DNA of 64,000 nucleotides, from the NCBI RefSeq assembly GCF_022484225.1, contig NZ_JAKVLT010000001.1, forward strand, positions 868,001 to 932,000, read 5' to 3'. The notes below the pieces were generated by a model. That model saw nothing but the letters and a program-made list of their open reading frames with translations. It did no database searches and was not told where the DNA came from. The position numbers and the translations under genes were made by a program. This document shows, piece by piece, positions 49,992 through 59,833 of the stretch (position 1 is the stretch's first letter; each line of letters starts with the position of its first letter). The stretch is from Pseudoramibacter sp. (GTDB taxonomy: Bacteria; Bacillota; Clostridia; Eubacteriales; Eubacteriaceae).

Positions 49992-51629
49992 ATGCAGGAT
50001 CCAAAAATGTTTTGTTATCAGTGTCAGGAAACAGCGCGCTGCCAGGGATGTACCATCCAGGGCGTCTGCGGGAAAACGGCCGATGTCGCCAACATGCAGG
50101 ACCTTATGGTCTACGCGACCAAGGGCCTCTCAGCCGTAACCACCGCCGTGAGAAAACAGGGCGGCGAAGTGACCAAGGATGTCAACCACCTCGTCACCGT
50201 CAATCTGTTTGCGACAATCACCAACGCGAACTTTGACCTCGACGCCATTGCCGACCGCGTTGAAGAAACCGAAAAAGTCAAGGCCGAATGGCTCGCCAAA
50301 GTCGACGATCCTTCAGCACTGCCGGAAGCCGCGACGGTCAAGATCACAAGAGATCAGTTTGAAGCCAAAGCCAAAGAAGTGGGCGTTTTAAACACCAAAG
50401 ATGAAGACATCCGCTCTTTGAGAGAACTCATCACCTACGGACTCAAAGGCCTCTCCGCCTACACCAAACACGCCAACGCTTTATTAAAAGACGACGAAGA
50501 AGTCGACGCTTTCATTCAGCGCGCACTGGCCGCCACACTGGACGACAGCCTGACCGTTGACGATCTGGTCGCCCTGACCCTCGAAACCGGGAAATACGGC
50601 GTGCAGGGCATGGCCGATCTGGATGCCGCCAACACCGGTGCCTACGGCAATCCTGAAATCACCGAAGTGGATCTCGGCGTGCGCAATAACCCGGGGATTC
50701 TGGTTTCCGGCCACGACCTCAAAGATCTGGAAATGCTCTTAGAACAGACCCAGGGCACCGGCGTCGACGTGTACACCCATTCTGAAATGCTGCCGGCCCA
50801 CTACTATCCGTTCTTCAAGAAATACGACAACTTCGCCGGCAACTACGGCAACGCCTGGTGGCAGCAGAAGACCGAATTTGAATCCTTCAACGGCCCGATT
50901 CTCATGACCACCAACTGCATCGTCCCGCCGAAGGACAGTTACAAAGGCCGCATGTTCACCACAGGCGCTGCAGGCTATCCGGGATGCGCCCACATCGACG
51001 CAGACGCTGAAGGCCACAAAGACTTCTCTGCCATCATCGAAATGGCCAAATCCTGCCCGGCGCCGACCGAAATCGAAACCGGCAAAATCGTCGGCGGCTT
51101 CGCTCACGAACAGGTCTTCGCTTTGGCTGACAAAGTGGTTGACGCAGTAAAATCCGGTGCCATTCGCAAATTTGTCGTCATGGCAGGCTGCGACGGCCGC
51201 ATGAAATCCCGTTCCTACTACAAGGAATTTGCTGAAAAACTGCCGAAAGACACCGTGATCTTGACCGCAGGCTGCGCGAAGTACAAATACAACAAGTTAA
51301 ACCTCGGCGACATCGACGGCATTCCGAGAGTCCTCGACGCCGGCCAGTGCAACGACTCTTACTCCCTGGCCCTGATCGCTTTGAAGCTCAAGGAAATCTT
51401 CGGCCTCGACGACGTCAACGATCTGCCCATCGTCTACAACATCGCCTGGTATGAACAGAAAGCCGTCATCGTGCTGTTGGCCCTCCTGTCCCTCGGCGTC
51501 AAGAACATTCACCTGGGACCGACCCTGCCGGCCTTCTTATCACCGAATGTCACCAACGTCCTGGTTGAACAGTTCGGCATCGGCGGCATCACCAACGTCG
51601 ACGACGATTTGAAGACCATGATCGGCTAA
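49992..51629 (+). CDS. hcp: Hydroxylamine reductase / hybrid-cluster protein
   Basis: Fe-S protein with a [4Fe-4S] and a hybrid 4Fe-2S-2O cluster, implicated in NO and hydroxylamine reduction. From the ATG at 49992 it has 545 residues. The N-terminal cluster motif is [14 protein letters not shown] followed by GVCGK; hybrid-cluster ligands appear as [35 protein letters not shown] and DAGQCNDSY. The ribosome binding site is weak; an in-frame GTG at 49980 is an alternative start. A flavin reductase gene follows after 9 bp. Confidence 0.95.
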   Translation: MQDPKMFCYQCQETARCQGCTIQGVCGKTADVANMQDLMVYATKGLSAVTTAVRKQGGEVTKDVNHLVTVNLFATITNANFDLDAIADRVEETEKVKAEWLAKVDDPSALPEAATVKITRDQFEAKAKEVGVLNTKDEDIRSLRELITYGLKGLSAYTKHANALLKDDEEVDAFIQRALAATLDDSLTVDDLVALTLETGKYGVQGMADLDAANTGAYGNPEITEVDLGVRNNPGILVSGHDLKDLEMLLEQTQGTGVDVYTHSEMLPAHYYPFFKKYDNFAGNYGNAWWQQKTEFESFNGPILMTTNCIVPPKDSYKGRMFTTGAAGYPGCAHIDADAEGHKDFSAIIEMAKSCPAPTEIETGKIVGGFAHEQVFALADKVVDAVKSGAIRKFVVMAGCDGRMKSRSYYKEFAEKLPKDTVILTAGCAKYKYNKLNLGDIDGIPRVLDAGQCNDSYSLALIALKLKEIFGLDDVNDLPIVYNIAWYEQKAVIVLLALLSLGVKNIHLGPTLPAFLSPNVTNVLVEQFGIGGITNVDDDLKTMIG

Positions 51630-51638
51630 TCGCGGTCC

Positions 51639-52184
51639 ATGACAGAAAAAAAGCACATTGTGGTCATCGCGGCCAGTTTCCGCCGCGGCAACAGCGAGCG
51701 CCTGGGGGACGCCTTCATAAAAGGCGCCCGGGCCGCCGGCCACCGTGTTGAAAAGATTTCCCTTCGAACCAAAAAGATCCGCTACTGCACCGGCTGTGAA
51801 GCCTGTGCGGCAACGGGTCTTTGTGTATTGTCGGATGACGCTCCGGAAATTGCCGAGAAGATGGTGAACGCCGACGCGGTGGTCTTTGCCGTGCCCATTT
51901 ATTTCGGCAACATCCCCGGACAGCTCAAGACGCTGTTTGACCGGATGAACCCCTATTTCAGAAAGCCCTACCGTTTCAGAAAAATTGTGATTCTGGCCTG
52001 TGCGGATCAGGACCGGCAGGACATGTTCATCGGCGCGAAGCAGAGTGTCGAGAGCTGGCGTCTCGCTTTTTCGAAAGCGAAACTCACGGATACGCTGTTT
52101 GTGGGCGGCGTCAACCATGCCGGCGACATCGACGGCCATCCAGCCTTGAAACAGGCTGAAGCCCTAGGGCGGAACTTGTATTAA
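51639..52184 (+). CDS. NADPH-dependent FMN reductase / flavodoxin-like protein
   Basis: 181-residue flavodoxin-fold protein. FMN-phosphate loop ASFRRGNSERLGD (residues 12-24), a Cys-rich segment RYCTGCEACAATGLCV that may hold an Fe-S cluster or disulfide as in iron-sulfur flavoproteins, and AVPIYFGNIPGQLKTLFDR. It begins 9 bp after hcp without a clear ribosome binding site, implying coupled translation. It may pass electrons to Hcp; this is inferred from position. It ends 1 bp before a convergent gene. Confidence 0.88.
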   Translation: MTEKKHIVVIAASFRRGNSERLGDAFIKGARAAGHRVEKISLRTKKIRYCTGCEACAATGLCVLSDDAPEIAEKMVNADAVVFAVPIYFGNIPGQLKTLFDRMNPYFRKPYRFRKIVILACADQDRQDMFIGAKQSVESWRLAFSKAKLTDTLFVGGVNHAGDIDGHPALKQAEALGRNLY

Positions 52185-52185
52185 A

Positions 52186-52971
52186 TTAAATCCAGCCGTG
52201 GGCTTTGCAGACTTTGTAAATGCCGTCGTCGACGTTTTTGGGCGCGACTTCGTCGGCGGCCGCCTTGAGATCCGGGTGGCCGTTGCCCATGGCAATTTTG
52301 TAAAAAGGATCGGAAAACATATCTAAATCGTTGGTATCGTCGCCGAACACGACGGTTTCTTCGGGATCCCCGCCGATAACATTGAGCATCCGGAGGATCC
52401 CGTTTTTCTTTTCATCGGGCTGGATGATGAGGTAGCCCGCTTCAAAGCGCAGGGCGCCGTATTCGGGGCAGTGTAGCAGGGGCAGATTGGCTTCTTCTTC
52501 CGGCGGGACGGCGATGTACATCTTGTAGATCGGCGGATGGGGGACGTAGTCGCGGTCAATGATGTAGCGGGTCGGCTCCAGACGTTCCCCGGCTTTTAAG
52601 ATAAAGTCGAAGTTTTCGGCGTAGACGTCGATGGAATTGTCCTGGGCGACCAGCACCCCGTAGCCCTTGGAAACCGCCTGGTCGTAGAGGGCCTTGACGG
52701 CCTTGAAGTCCAGCGGGATGTTGTGGACGAGTTTGCGGTCGATGATGAGCCCCCGGCCGCCGTTGCAGATCATGTTGTCGACGCCGACGCTGTCCATGAC
52801 CGGCGCGCCTTTGTAGGCGGCCCGGCCGGTGTTGATGGCGCAGAAATGGCCGTTTTTCTGAAGCAGGCGGATCGCTTCTTTGGCAGAGGGCACCACCTGG
52901 TTTGTGGCGCGGTCCGTCAGGGTGCCGTCGATGTCGAAGAAAAAGTATTTGCGTTTGGTTTTAGGTTTCAT
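52186..52971 (-). CDS. HAD superfamily Cof-type phosphatase
   Basis: Cytosolic sugar-phosphate or cofactor phosphatase, 261 residues. HAD motif I FFDIDGTLTDRATN (catalytic aspartates in DIDGT), motif II INTGRA, and motifs III/IV near GIL and VVFGDDTNDLDMFS. The C2B-type cap domain sits between. Substrate unknown. Upstream on the same strand is a small secreted protein gene with a 13-bp gap. Confidence 0.92.
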   Translation of the reverse strand: MKPKTKRKYFFFDIDGTLTDRATNQVVPSAKEAIRLLQKNGHFCAINTGRAAYKGAPVMDSVGVDNMICNGGRGLIIDRKLVHNIPLDFKAVKALYDQAVSKGYGVLVAQDNSIDVYAENFDFILKAGERLEPTRYIIDRDYVPHPPIYKMYIAVPPEEEANLPLLHCPEYGALRFEAGYLIIQPDEKKNGILRMLNVIGGDPEETVVFGDDTNDLDMFSDPFYKIAMGNGHPDLKAAADEVAPKNVDDGIYKVCKAHGWI

Positions 52972-52983
52972 ATCAAAATACTC

Positions 52984-53406
52984 CTAGTTTTGCGTTTGCC
53001 GGATCAGGGTCACCGCCTGACTGCCGCTTTTAAGGGTCAGCCGGCGGGAAGTCAGCCGATAACGGGCCGTCAGGGATTGGACGTGAAAGCGCTTCAGGCC
53101 TTTGGCCGAGACTTCAATCTGATGGTTTTTCTTGATTTTAAATTGGCCTCTGTAGGTTTTGCGCACCGTGCGGTGCTTTTTTTTCACATTGAAACTGAGG
53201 GCCGCTTGGCCGTCTGGCGAGATTTTCACAAGAGCCTTGGCCTTGAAGGCTGCCTTGGGCAGGGCGGGGTTGACGGTTTTGGTTTTCGGCGCGAGGACCC
53301 AGGTCCCCTGAAGGGAGCTTTCGGCAGCGCGCACCGGCGCGCCGGCCGGGAGCAGCACCAGGCACAGCACGGCGGCGAGAATCGAAAATAAAAAATGTTT
53401 TTTCAT
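52984..53406 (-). CDS. Small secreted protein of unknown function
   Basis: 140 residues. A clear signal peptide (MKKHFLFSILAAVLCLVLLP then cleavage near APVRAA-ES) leads to a basic, beta-rich mature part (ALVKISPDGQAALSFNVKKK, RLTSRRLTLKSGSQAVTLI) starting with LQGTWVLAP. The GTW start followed by beta hairpins is reminiscent of small lipocalin-like domains of the DUF4923/DUF5640 kind, but I do not recognise it firmly. No lipobox cysteine. Lies between the HAD gene and azlD. Confidence 0.75.
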   Translation of the reverse strand: MKKHFLFSILAAVLCLVLLPAGAPVRAAESSLQGTWVLAPKTKTVNPALPKAAFKAKALVKISPDGQAALSFNVKKKHRTVRKTYRGQFKIKKNHQIEVSAKGLKRFHVQSLTARYRLTSRRLTLKSGSQAVTLIRQTQN

Positions 53407-53433
53407 TACAGCTTCTTTTCTATTTAAATCGCA

Positions 53434-53751
53434 TTAAATCACAGCCATGAGCCATTCCGTGACGAAGACCGCTGCGCAGGCGGCGACGGCGACGGGTAAA
53501 AGGCCCTTGCGGTGCCAGGCCATGACGACGGCGACGGCCAGGCCCACACAGGCGGACACCAGAGATCGGGTCGCGGAAAAAACCGCCGGGATCGTCATGG
53601 CGCCGAGGACGGCGTAGGGAATGTAGAAGAGAAAGGATTTCACAAAGGGCGATTTGATTTCCTTGCGGAATAATACCAGGGGCAGCACCCGGATAAGATA
53701 GGTCACGCCAGCCATCACCGCGGTATACCACAGCAGGTGTTCAGCACTCAT
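53434..53751 (-). CDS. azlD: Branched-chain amino-acid exporter small subunit, AzlD family
   Basis: 105-residue membrane protein with four hydrophobic segments; the family start (LLWYTAVMAGVTYLIRVLPL) is present, with the FLFYIPYAVLGAMTIPAVFS helix following. It overlaps the end of azlC by 11 bases, with an AAAGGAG ribosome binding site inside azlC. Together they form an AzlCD exporter. Confidence 0.9.
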   Translation of the reverse strand: MSAEHLLWYTAVMAGVTYLIRVLPLVLFRKEIKSPFVKSFLFYIPYAVLGAMTIPAVFSATRSLVSACVGLAVAVVMAWHRKGLLPVAVAACAAVFVTEWLMAVI

Positions 53752-54505
53752 GGGGACTCCTTTCTTCTAAATCCGGGGTGTCGGCGTCCGGTTCGGGTAC
53801 CGGGAAAAGCCAGGCGCCCAGGGCCGAAGCGCCGACGCCGCAGATGATGATGACGAAACCGGTGGACAGGCGCTTCAGCACCGGTGCAAAATGGAACAGA
53901 CAGCTGACGGCGACGGCAGACAAAACGACGATGGCGACGCTGCGGTGATCCCGGGCCGGCGGCACGATGATGGCGATGAACATCCCGTAAATGGCCAGGC
54001 CCAGCGCCGAGCGGACCGCGTCCGGCAGAATGGCCGAGGCCAGCGCGCCGATGACGGTGCCCCCGGTCCAGCCGATGACGGGCATGATCATGAGGCCGAC
54101 CATATAGACGAAGCGCAGGCGCTTCCCGCCGACCGCCCGAGCAGAGGAGACCGCAAAGACTTCGTCGGTGTCGGCGTAGGCGATGATCATGCGCTTGACG
54201 AGGTTAAACTCAGGATCGAGGCGCTGGGACCAGGACAGAGACATCAGGGCGTAGCGCAGATTGATGACGAGCTGCACCAACGCCATTTCGATCATGGAGC
54301 CTGAGGCGGCGATGACGTCGAGGCCGGCGAACTGTCCCGCAGAGGTCAGGTTCGTAAAAGAAATCAGGATGGCGGCCCAGGCGGGCATGCCCTTTTCCAC
54401 GGCCATCATGCCGAAGGTGAAGGATACCGAGATGTAGCCGAGGCCGATGGGCAGGCCGTCAAAGAAACCGGTCTTAAAGGCCCTGCGTTTTTCGGCGGCG
54501 TTCAA
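53741..54505 (-). CDS. azlC: Branched-chain amino-acid exporter large subunit, AzlC family
   Basis: 254 residues, membrane protein of the AzlC/YgaZ family (FFDGLPIGLGYISVSFTFG, FTNLTSAGQFAGLDVI, LRYALMSLSWSQRLDP). It starts with TTG at 54505, overlapping the TatD stop as TTGA, with AAGG seven bases upstream. Exports leucine, valine or related compounds by family knowledge. Cotranscribed with tatD and azlD. Confidence 0.91.
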   Translation of the reverse strand: MNAAEKRRAFKTGFFDGLPIGLGYISVSFTFGMMAVEKGMPAWAAILISFTNLTSAGQFAGLDVIAASGSMIEMALVQLVINLRYALMSLSWSQRLDPEFNLVKRMIIAYADTDEVFAVSSARAVGGKRLRFVYMVGLMIMPVIGWTGGTVIGALASAILPDAVRSALGLAIYGMFIAIIVPPARDHRSVAIVVLSAVAVSCLFHFAPVLKRLSTGFVIIICGVGASALGAWLFPVPEPDADTPDLEERSPHEC

Positions 54506-55287
54506 GAGCGGCCTTCTTCCAGGTGAAACAGTCTTTTGGCGTTGGCGGTCGTCGCTTCGGCGATTTTTTCCACTGGCAGATTTTTGATTTCAGCCATTTT
54601 CGCCGCGATGTCGGCGACGAAGGCGGGTTCATTGCGCTTGCCCCGGTGGGGCACCGGCGCCATGTACGGTGAGTCCGTTTCGATGAGCAGGCGGTCCAGA
54701 GGCGCGAAGGCGACGACTTCCGGAGATTTTTTGTTGTTTTTGAAGGTGATGGGGCCGTCGAAGCCGAGGTAGAAGCCGCGGTCCAGCAAAATCCGCGCTG
54801 TTTCCACGGAACCTGAGTAGCAGTGGAAGACGCCGCCAGCGTCGGGATTGAAGGCGCTGGATTTTACGAGGTCGACGCTGGCGCCGTGGGCGTCCCGGTC
54901 GTGGATGATCACCGGCAGCCCCAGGGCGCCGGCCATTTCCAGCTGGCGGGCAAAGATGGCTTTTTGCTGTGCTTTTGGGGGATTTTCGTCCCAGTGGTAG
55001 TCCAGGCCGATTTCGCCGATGGCGAGAACTTTTTCCCTTTGGGCTAAATTTTCAATTTGATCCAGGTCTTCGGCCGAGGCGTCTGCGCAGTCTTCGGGGT
55101 GAATGCCCACGGCGGCATAAACGGTGTCGTACTGCCGGGCCAGGGCGGCGGCGCGCTCGCTGGTGGCCACCGTGGTGCCCGGATCTAAGATCCAGGCGAT
55201 GCCCTGTTCTCTGGCGCGGCCGATGACGGCGTCCAGATCTTCTTCAAAAGCCGGATCATCTAAATGACAATGGGTATCGACAAACAT
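54502..55287 (-). CDS. tatD: TatD family metal-dependent DNase
   Basis: 261-residue TIM-barrel hydrolase. Metal ligands: DTHCHLDD at the N-terminus, Glu in IGEIGLDYHWD, His in IHDRDAHG, FHCYSGS, and Asp in ETDSPYMAP. Members are 3'-5' exonucleases in DNA repair. It heads the tatD-azlC-azlD run and follows the exonuclease III gene on the same strand (23 bp gap). Confidence 0.94.
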   Translation of the reverse strand: MFVDTHCHLDDPAFEEDLDAVIGRAREQGIAWILDPGTTVATSERAAALARQYDTVYAAVGIHPEDCADASAEDLDQIENLAQREKVLAIGEIGLDYHWDENPPKAQQKAIFARQLEMAGALGLPVIIHDRDAHGASVDLVKSSAFNPDAGGVFHCYSGSVETARILLDRGFYLGFDGPITFKNNKKSPEVVAFAPLDRLLIETDSPYMAPVPHRGKRNEPAFVADIAAKMAEIKNLPVEKIAEATTANAKRLFHLEEGRS

Positions 55288-55310
55288 GTTTTCCTCTGTT
55301 TATTTTAATC

Positions 55311-56075
55311 TTATAAATTCAGGGTCAGTGAGATCGGGCAGTGGTCCGAGCCCATGACGTCCGTGTGAATGGCGGCGTCGGCGAGGAGATCCTTCGCGTT
55401 TTCCGAAGCGAAGAAGTAGTCGATGCGCCATCCTGCGTTGTTGGCCCGGGCGTTGAAACGGTAGCTCCACCACGAGTAGGCGACGGTGTCGGGATAGAAA
55501 TAGCGGAAGGTGTCGATGTAGCCGTCGGCCAAAAACTGGCTCACCCATTCCCGTTCGATGGGCAGAAAGCCTGAGCGTTTGGCGTTGGACTTCGGATTTT
55601 TCAGATCCATTTCGGTGTGGGCGGTGTTGACATCGCCGCAGACGATGACTTTTTTGCCGGCGGCCACCAGGTCATCCACATCTTTTTGGAAGCAGTCGTA
55701 GAAATCCATTTTGAATTTCAGGCGGTCTTCGCCCTGGCCGCCGTTGGGAAAGTAAATGTTGTACAGCGTGAATTCGGGGTATTCCATGACGATGGTCCGC
55801 CCTTCGTGGTTGAAGCGTTCGTCGGAAAGGCCGGTGTGAATCGAAAGGGGTTCCCGTTTGTAGTAGACCGCCGTGCCGCTGTAGCCCTTGCGTTCTGCAG
55901 GGTTGAAAAAGACGTGGTAGCCGTCGATGTGTTTTAAGGCGTCGGATAACTGGTCTTCTGTGGCCTTGACTTCCTGGATTCCGAGCACATCGGGCTGTTC
56001 AGACTGAATCCAGTCCACGAGCCCTTTTTTTTCGGCAGCCCGGATGCCGTTGACATTCCATGAATAAAGTTTCAT
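55311..56075 (-). CDS. xth: Exodeoxyribonuclease III (AP endonuclease)
   Basis: Base-excision repair AP endonuclease of the ExoA/Xth type, 254 residues from the ATG at 56075 (AAGGAGAAACAAG upstream); longer in-frame extension is not conserved. Motifs: SWNVNGIRA, LGIQEVKA (metal Glu), NIYFPNG, VCGDVNTAH, YSWWSYRFNARANN-type (NARANNAGWRIDYFF) and GSDHCPI (catalytic His). In one direction with tatD, so a repair-gene pair. Confidence 0.96.
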   Translation of the reverse strand: MKLYSWNVNGIRAAEKKGLVDWIQSEQPDVLGIQEVKATEDQLSDALKHIDGYHVFFNPAERKGYSGTAVYYKREPLSIHTGLSDERFNHEGRTIVMEYPEFTLYNIYFPNGGQGEDRLKFKMDFYDCFQKDVDDLVAAGKKVIVCGDVNTAHTEMDLKNPKSNAKRSGFLPIEREWVSQFLADGYIDTFRYFYPDTVAYSWWSYRFNARANNAGWRIDYFFASENAKDLLADAAIHTDVMGSDHCPISLTLNL

Positions 56076-56184
56076 CTTGTTTCTCCTTGATTTTGTTACC
56101 AAAATTATAAAAGAAGGCCTGTTAAAAGTAAAGGCGGGGAGCAGAGTGAGAGGGGTTTGCCTTATGGATTTTTTAGGCGGACTT

Positions 56185-56193
56185 TGGTATACT
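56185..56193 (+). promoter_or_regulatory. Extended -10 promoter for the FGGY kinase gene
   Basis: TGGTATACT at 56185-56193, about 45 bp before the proposed TTG start. Confidence 0.5.
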
Positions 56194-56238
56194 AAACATA
56201 AAAAGCACATGAAAATTCAAAAAAATGGAGGCTGCATT

Positions 56239-57735
56239 TTGGCAGAGCGTCGGATGAAATACATGGTAACCCTGGACGGGGGCGTTGATACAACGCGGGC
56301 CGCTTTGTTTGACATGAAGGGCCGGGAAATCAATCAGGTGGTCGTTGACAACGAGATCATCGCCGTTGGCGACTACCGGGAAATGGATATGGATGTTTTT
56401 TGGGACAAGGCCGCCTCAGCGGTGGCGGTGCTCGTCGAAAAAAGCGATATCTTTGCAGAAGATGTGGTGGGCATCGGCCTGACCGGCGCCAGCGAAGGGC
56501 TGTGGCCGGTGGGCCAGGGGGGCGAGCCCGTGGGCAACGCCGTGCTGCACACGGACCGGCGGGCCGTCGAAGAGGCCGATTACGTCCTGAAGAAGAACCC
56601 GGGCATGGGCCGGCTGATTCACCGCAATCTGGGGCTTTTCCCGGACAGCGGCAGCCCCCTCATGATCCTCCGGTGGACAAAGCGCCACCGCCTGGAAATT
56701 TATCGTCAGATTCAGGCCGTCCTCATGGAAAAAGACTGGCTGCGCTACAAAATGACCGGCCGCATCGTGACGGATTTTTCCGACGGCAATGCCGGTCTGC
56801 TCCATTTCCCCAATGGCCGGATTCCCAATCAGATGCTCACGGTTTTGGAACTCCACGACGCCATTTCAAAACTGCCCGGGGTGCTGGACGGCTGCACCGT
56901 CGCGGGCAGCCTCAAGGAATCCGCAGCGCTTAAAATGCATCTCTTTCCGGGCATTCCCGTCGCCGTCGGCGGCAACGACATGGCCTCGGGGATGTTCGGC
57001 ATCGGTGCGGTTCAGGAAGGGGATTTCGGCATTCTCCTCGGTGACGCGCCGGTGGTCGGCCGGGTGGTCAGCCAGCGCCAGTGCGACCCCGGGCGGAGCA
57101 GCCGGAACTACATTTCCCATTTGACCGACGACCTGGCCATCGAGCTGATTTCGACTCTGGACATCCAGCACAACGTCAAGTGGGCCCTGGAAGAACTCAT
57201 CGGCGGTTTTGATCTGAACCTGGCCGATCAGCTGGTGGCTAAGAGCGAACCCGGCGCCGGGGGCGTGCTGTTTCTGCCCTATCTGATGACATCGTCAGAA
57301 CGCCTGGCGAACGTAGAGCTTCAGGGATGCGGCTGTTTCTTCGGCATGACCGGCAGGACGACCAAGGCCCAGATGATCCGCGCTGTGTACGAATCCATCG
57401 GCTACGCGATCTGGGACGCCGTGGGCGACCGGGATCAGATCGACCACATCTTTTTCGGCGGTGAAATGGAACAGGACTGCCTGCTGCCCCGGATCATCGC
57501 CAATGTGTTAGAGGCGACGGTTTCGGTGGCCGGGGGAAGCGATTTTCCGTCCCGGGGCGCGGCCATGGCCTGCGGCCTGGCCATCGGCGCCTACACGACG
57601 CCGGAGGATGCGGCGCAGCAGTGCGCCCGCCTGAGCCAGGTTTATCAGCCCCACGGCAAGGCGGTTTACCTCGACGGCTTCCGCCGGTACCGGGAACTGT
57701 GCCGCGCGCTGATTCCGCTGTGGAAAAATAAATAA
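56239..57735 (+). CDS. FGGY family carbohydrate kinase (xylulokinase-like)
   Basis: Sugar kinase with actin-like fold, about 498 residues. The phosphate-1 motif is LDGGVDTTRAALFD; GIGLTGASEGLWPV, the NDMASGMFGIGAV region and C-terminal FFGGEMEQDCLLPRI (adenosine motif) match the family. The start is proposed at TTG 56239, seven bases after GGAGG; ATG 56254 is 22 bases away. The first motif reads DGGVDTT instead of the usual DxGTTS, and substrate-pocket residues cannot be matched to a known sugar. No sugar transporter or isomerase is adjacent. L-xylulose or other pentuloses are possible. Confidence 0.85.
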   Translation: MAERRMKYMVTLDGGVDTTRAALFDMKGREINQVVVDNEIIAVGDYREMDMDVFWDKAASAVAVLVEKSDIFAEDVVGIGLTGASEGLWPVGQGGEPVGNAVLHTDRRAVEEADYVLKKNPGMGRLIHRNLGLFPDSGSPLMILRWTKRHRLEIYRQIQAVLMEKDWLRYKMTGRIVTDFSDGNAGLLHFPNGRIPNQMLTVLELHDAISKLPGVLDGCTVAGSLKESAALKMHLFPGIPVAVGGNDMASGMFGIGAVQEGDFGILLGDAPVVGRVVSQRQCDPGRSSRNYISHLTDDLAIELISTLDIQHNVKWALEELIGGFDLNLADQLVAKSEPGAGGVLFLPYLMTSSERLANVELQGCGCFFGMTGRTTKAQMIRAVYESIGYAIWDAVGDRDQIDHIFFGGEMEQDCLLPRIIANVLEATVSVAGGSDFPSRGAAMACGLAIGAYTTPEDAAQQCARLSQVYQPHGKAVYLDGFRRYRELCRALIPLWKNK

Positions 57736-57738
57736 GCC

Positions 57739-57767
57739 TTGAAATTCTCGCGGTTATCCCTTAAAAT
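57739..57767 (+). promoter_or_regulatory. Promoter of pyrG
   Basis: TTGAAA at 57739-57744, 17-bp spacer, TAAAAT at 57762-57767. Predicted start near 57774. Confidence 0.65.
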
Positions 57768-57792
57768 ATAAGTATTGTTTGACAAGAAAGTG

Positions 57793-57831
57793 TCACTGCA
57801 AAAAAAAAACGCCTTTTGCAGTGATTTTTTT
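57793..57831 (+). terminator. Terminator hairpin in the pyrG leader
   Basis: TCACTGCAAAA (57793-57803) pairs with TTTTGCAGTGA (57814-57824), then seven T; the pyrG ATG is 22 bp further. A smaller hairpin TGACA-AGAAAG-TGTCA (57780-57795) shares bases with the terminator's 5' arm. Confidence 0.82.
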
Positions 57832-57841
57832 ATTTTTATAA

Positions 57842-59467
<1,626 letters not shown>

Positions 59468-59476
59468 GCAATCAAA

Positions 59477-59509
59477 GGCCGCTGTGAGTCAACAGTGGCC
59501 GATTTTTTT
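59477..59509 (+). terminator. Intrinsic terminator after pyrG
   Basis: GGCCGCTGT (59477-59485), GAGTCA loop, ACAGTGGCC (59492-59500), then seven T. Confidence 0.92.
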
Positions 59510-59520
59510 GCAAAAAAAAC

Positions 59521-59732
59521 TTGACACAAGATGTAGATAAGCTGTGGAAAAGTGGATAACTTCGTTGAAATGGCTTGCATTTTACAAAAAGATAACAGAA
59601 ACTGTGGATAAGTCGCCTCAAAAAAGTGGATAATGTGGATAAGTTAACCCAAAACCCGAAAAAACCGCGGCTTTAGCCTTTCTTAAACTGTTCATAATTG
59701 TGAGAACAAAAAAGTCAAAAATTGTGGATAAA
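59521..59732 (+). repeat. Cluster of DnaA-box-like 9-mers in the pyrG-nadE gap
   Basis: Seven 9-mers in one orientation: perfect TGTGGATAA (complement of TTATCCACA) at 59603-59611, 59634-59642 and 59723-59731; single-mismatch versions at 59532-59540, 59543-59551, 59551-59559 and 59625-59633 (the last abuts a perfect box). The 366-bp gap from pyrG to nadE holds no open reading frame of note; the rest is A/T-rich. No dnaA, dnaN or rpmH lies nearby. Confidence 0.8.
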
Positions 59733-59833
59733 TGTGTAAAGAAAAAAGAAACAGGGTGGGTTTAAAAACTTTTACGGGCTGAACCACCATATCTGGGGTT
59801 TGTAAAACAAATTGATAGAAAGAGACAACAAAT

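Noticed and set aside
59468..59833. Chromosomal origin (oriC) at the DnaA-box cluster
   Set aside because: The boxes are real, but no dnaA, dnaN, rpmH or recF is near, and transcription runs in one direction on both sides. I report the cluster without calling it oriC.
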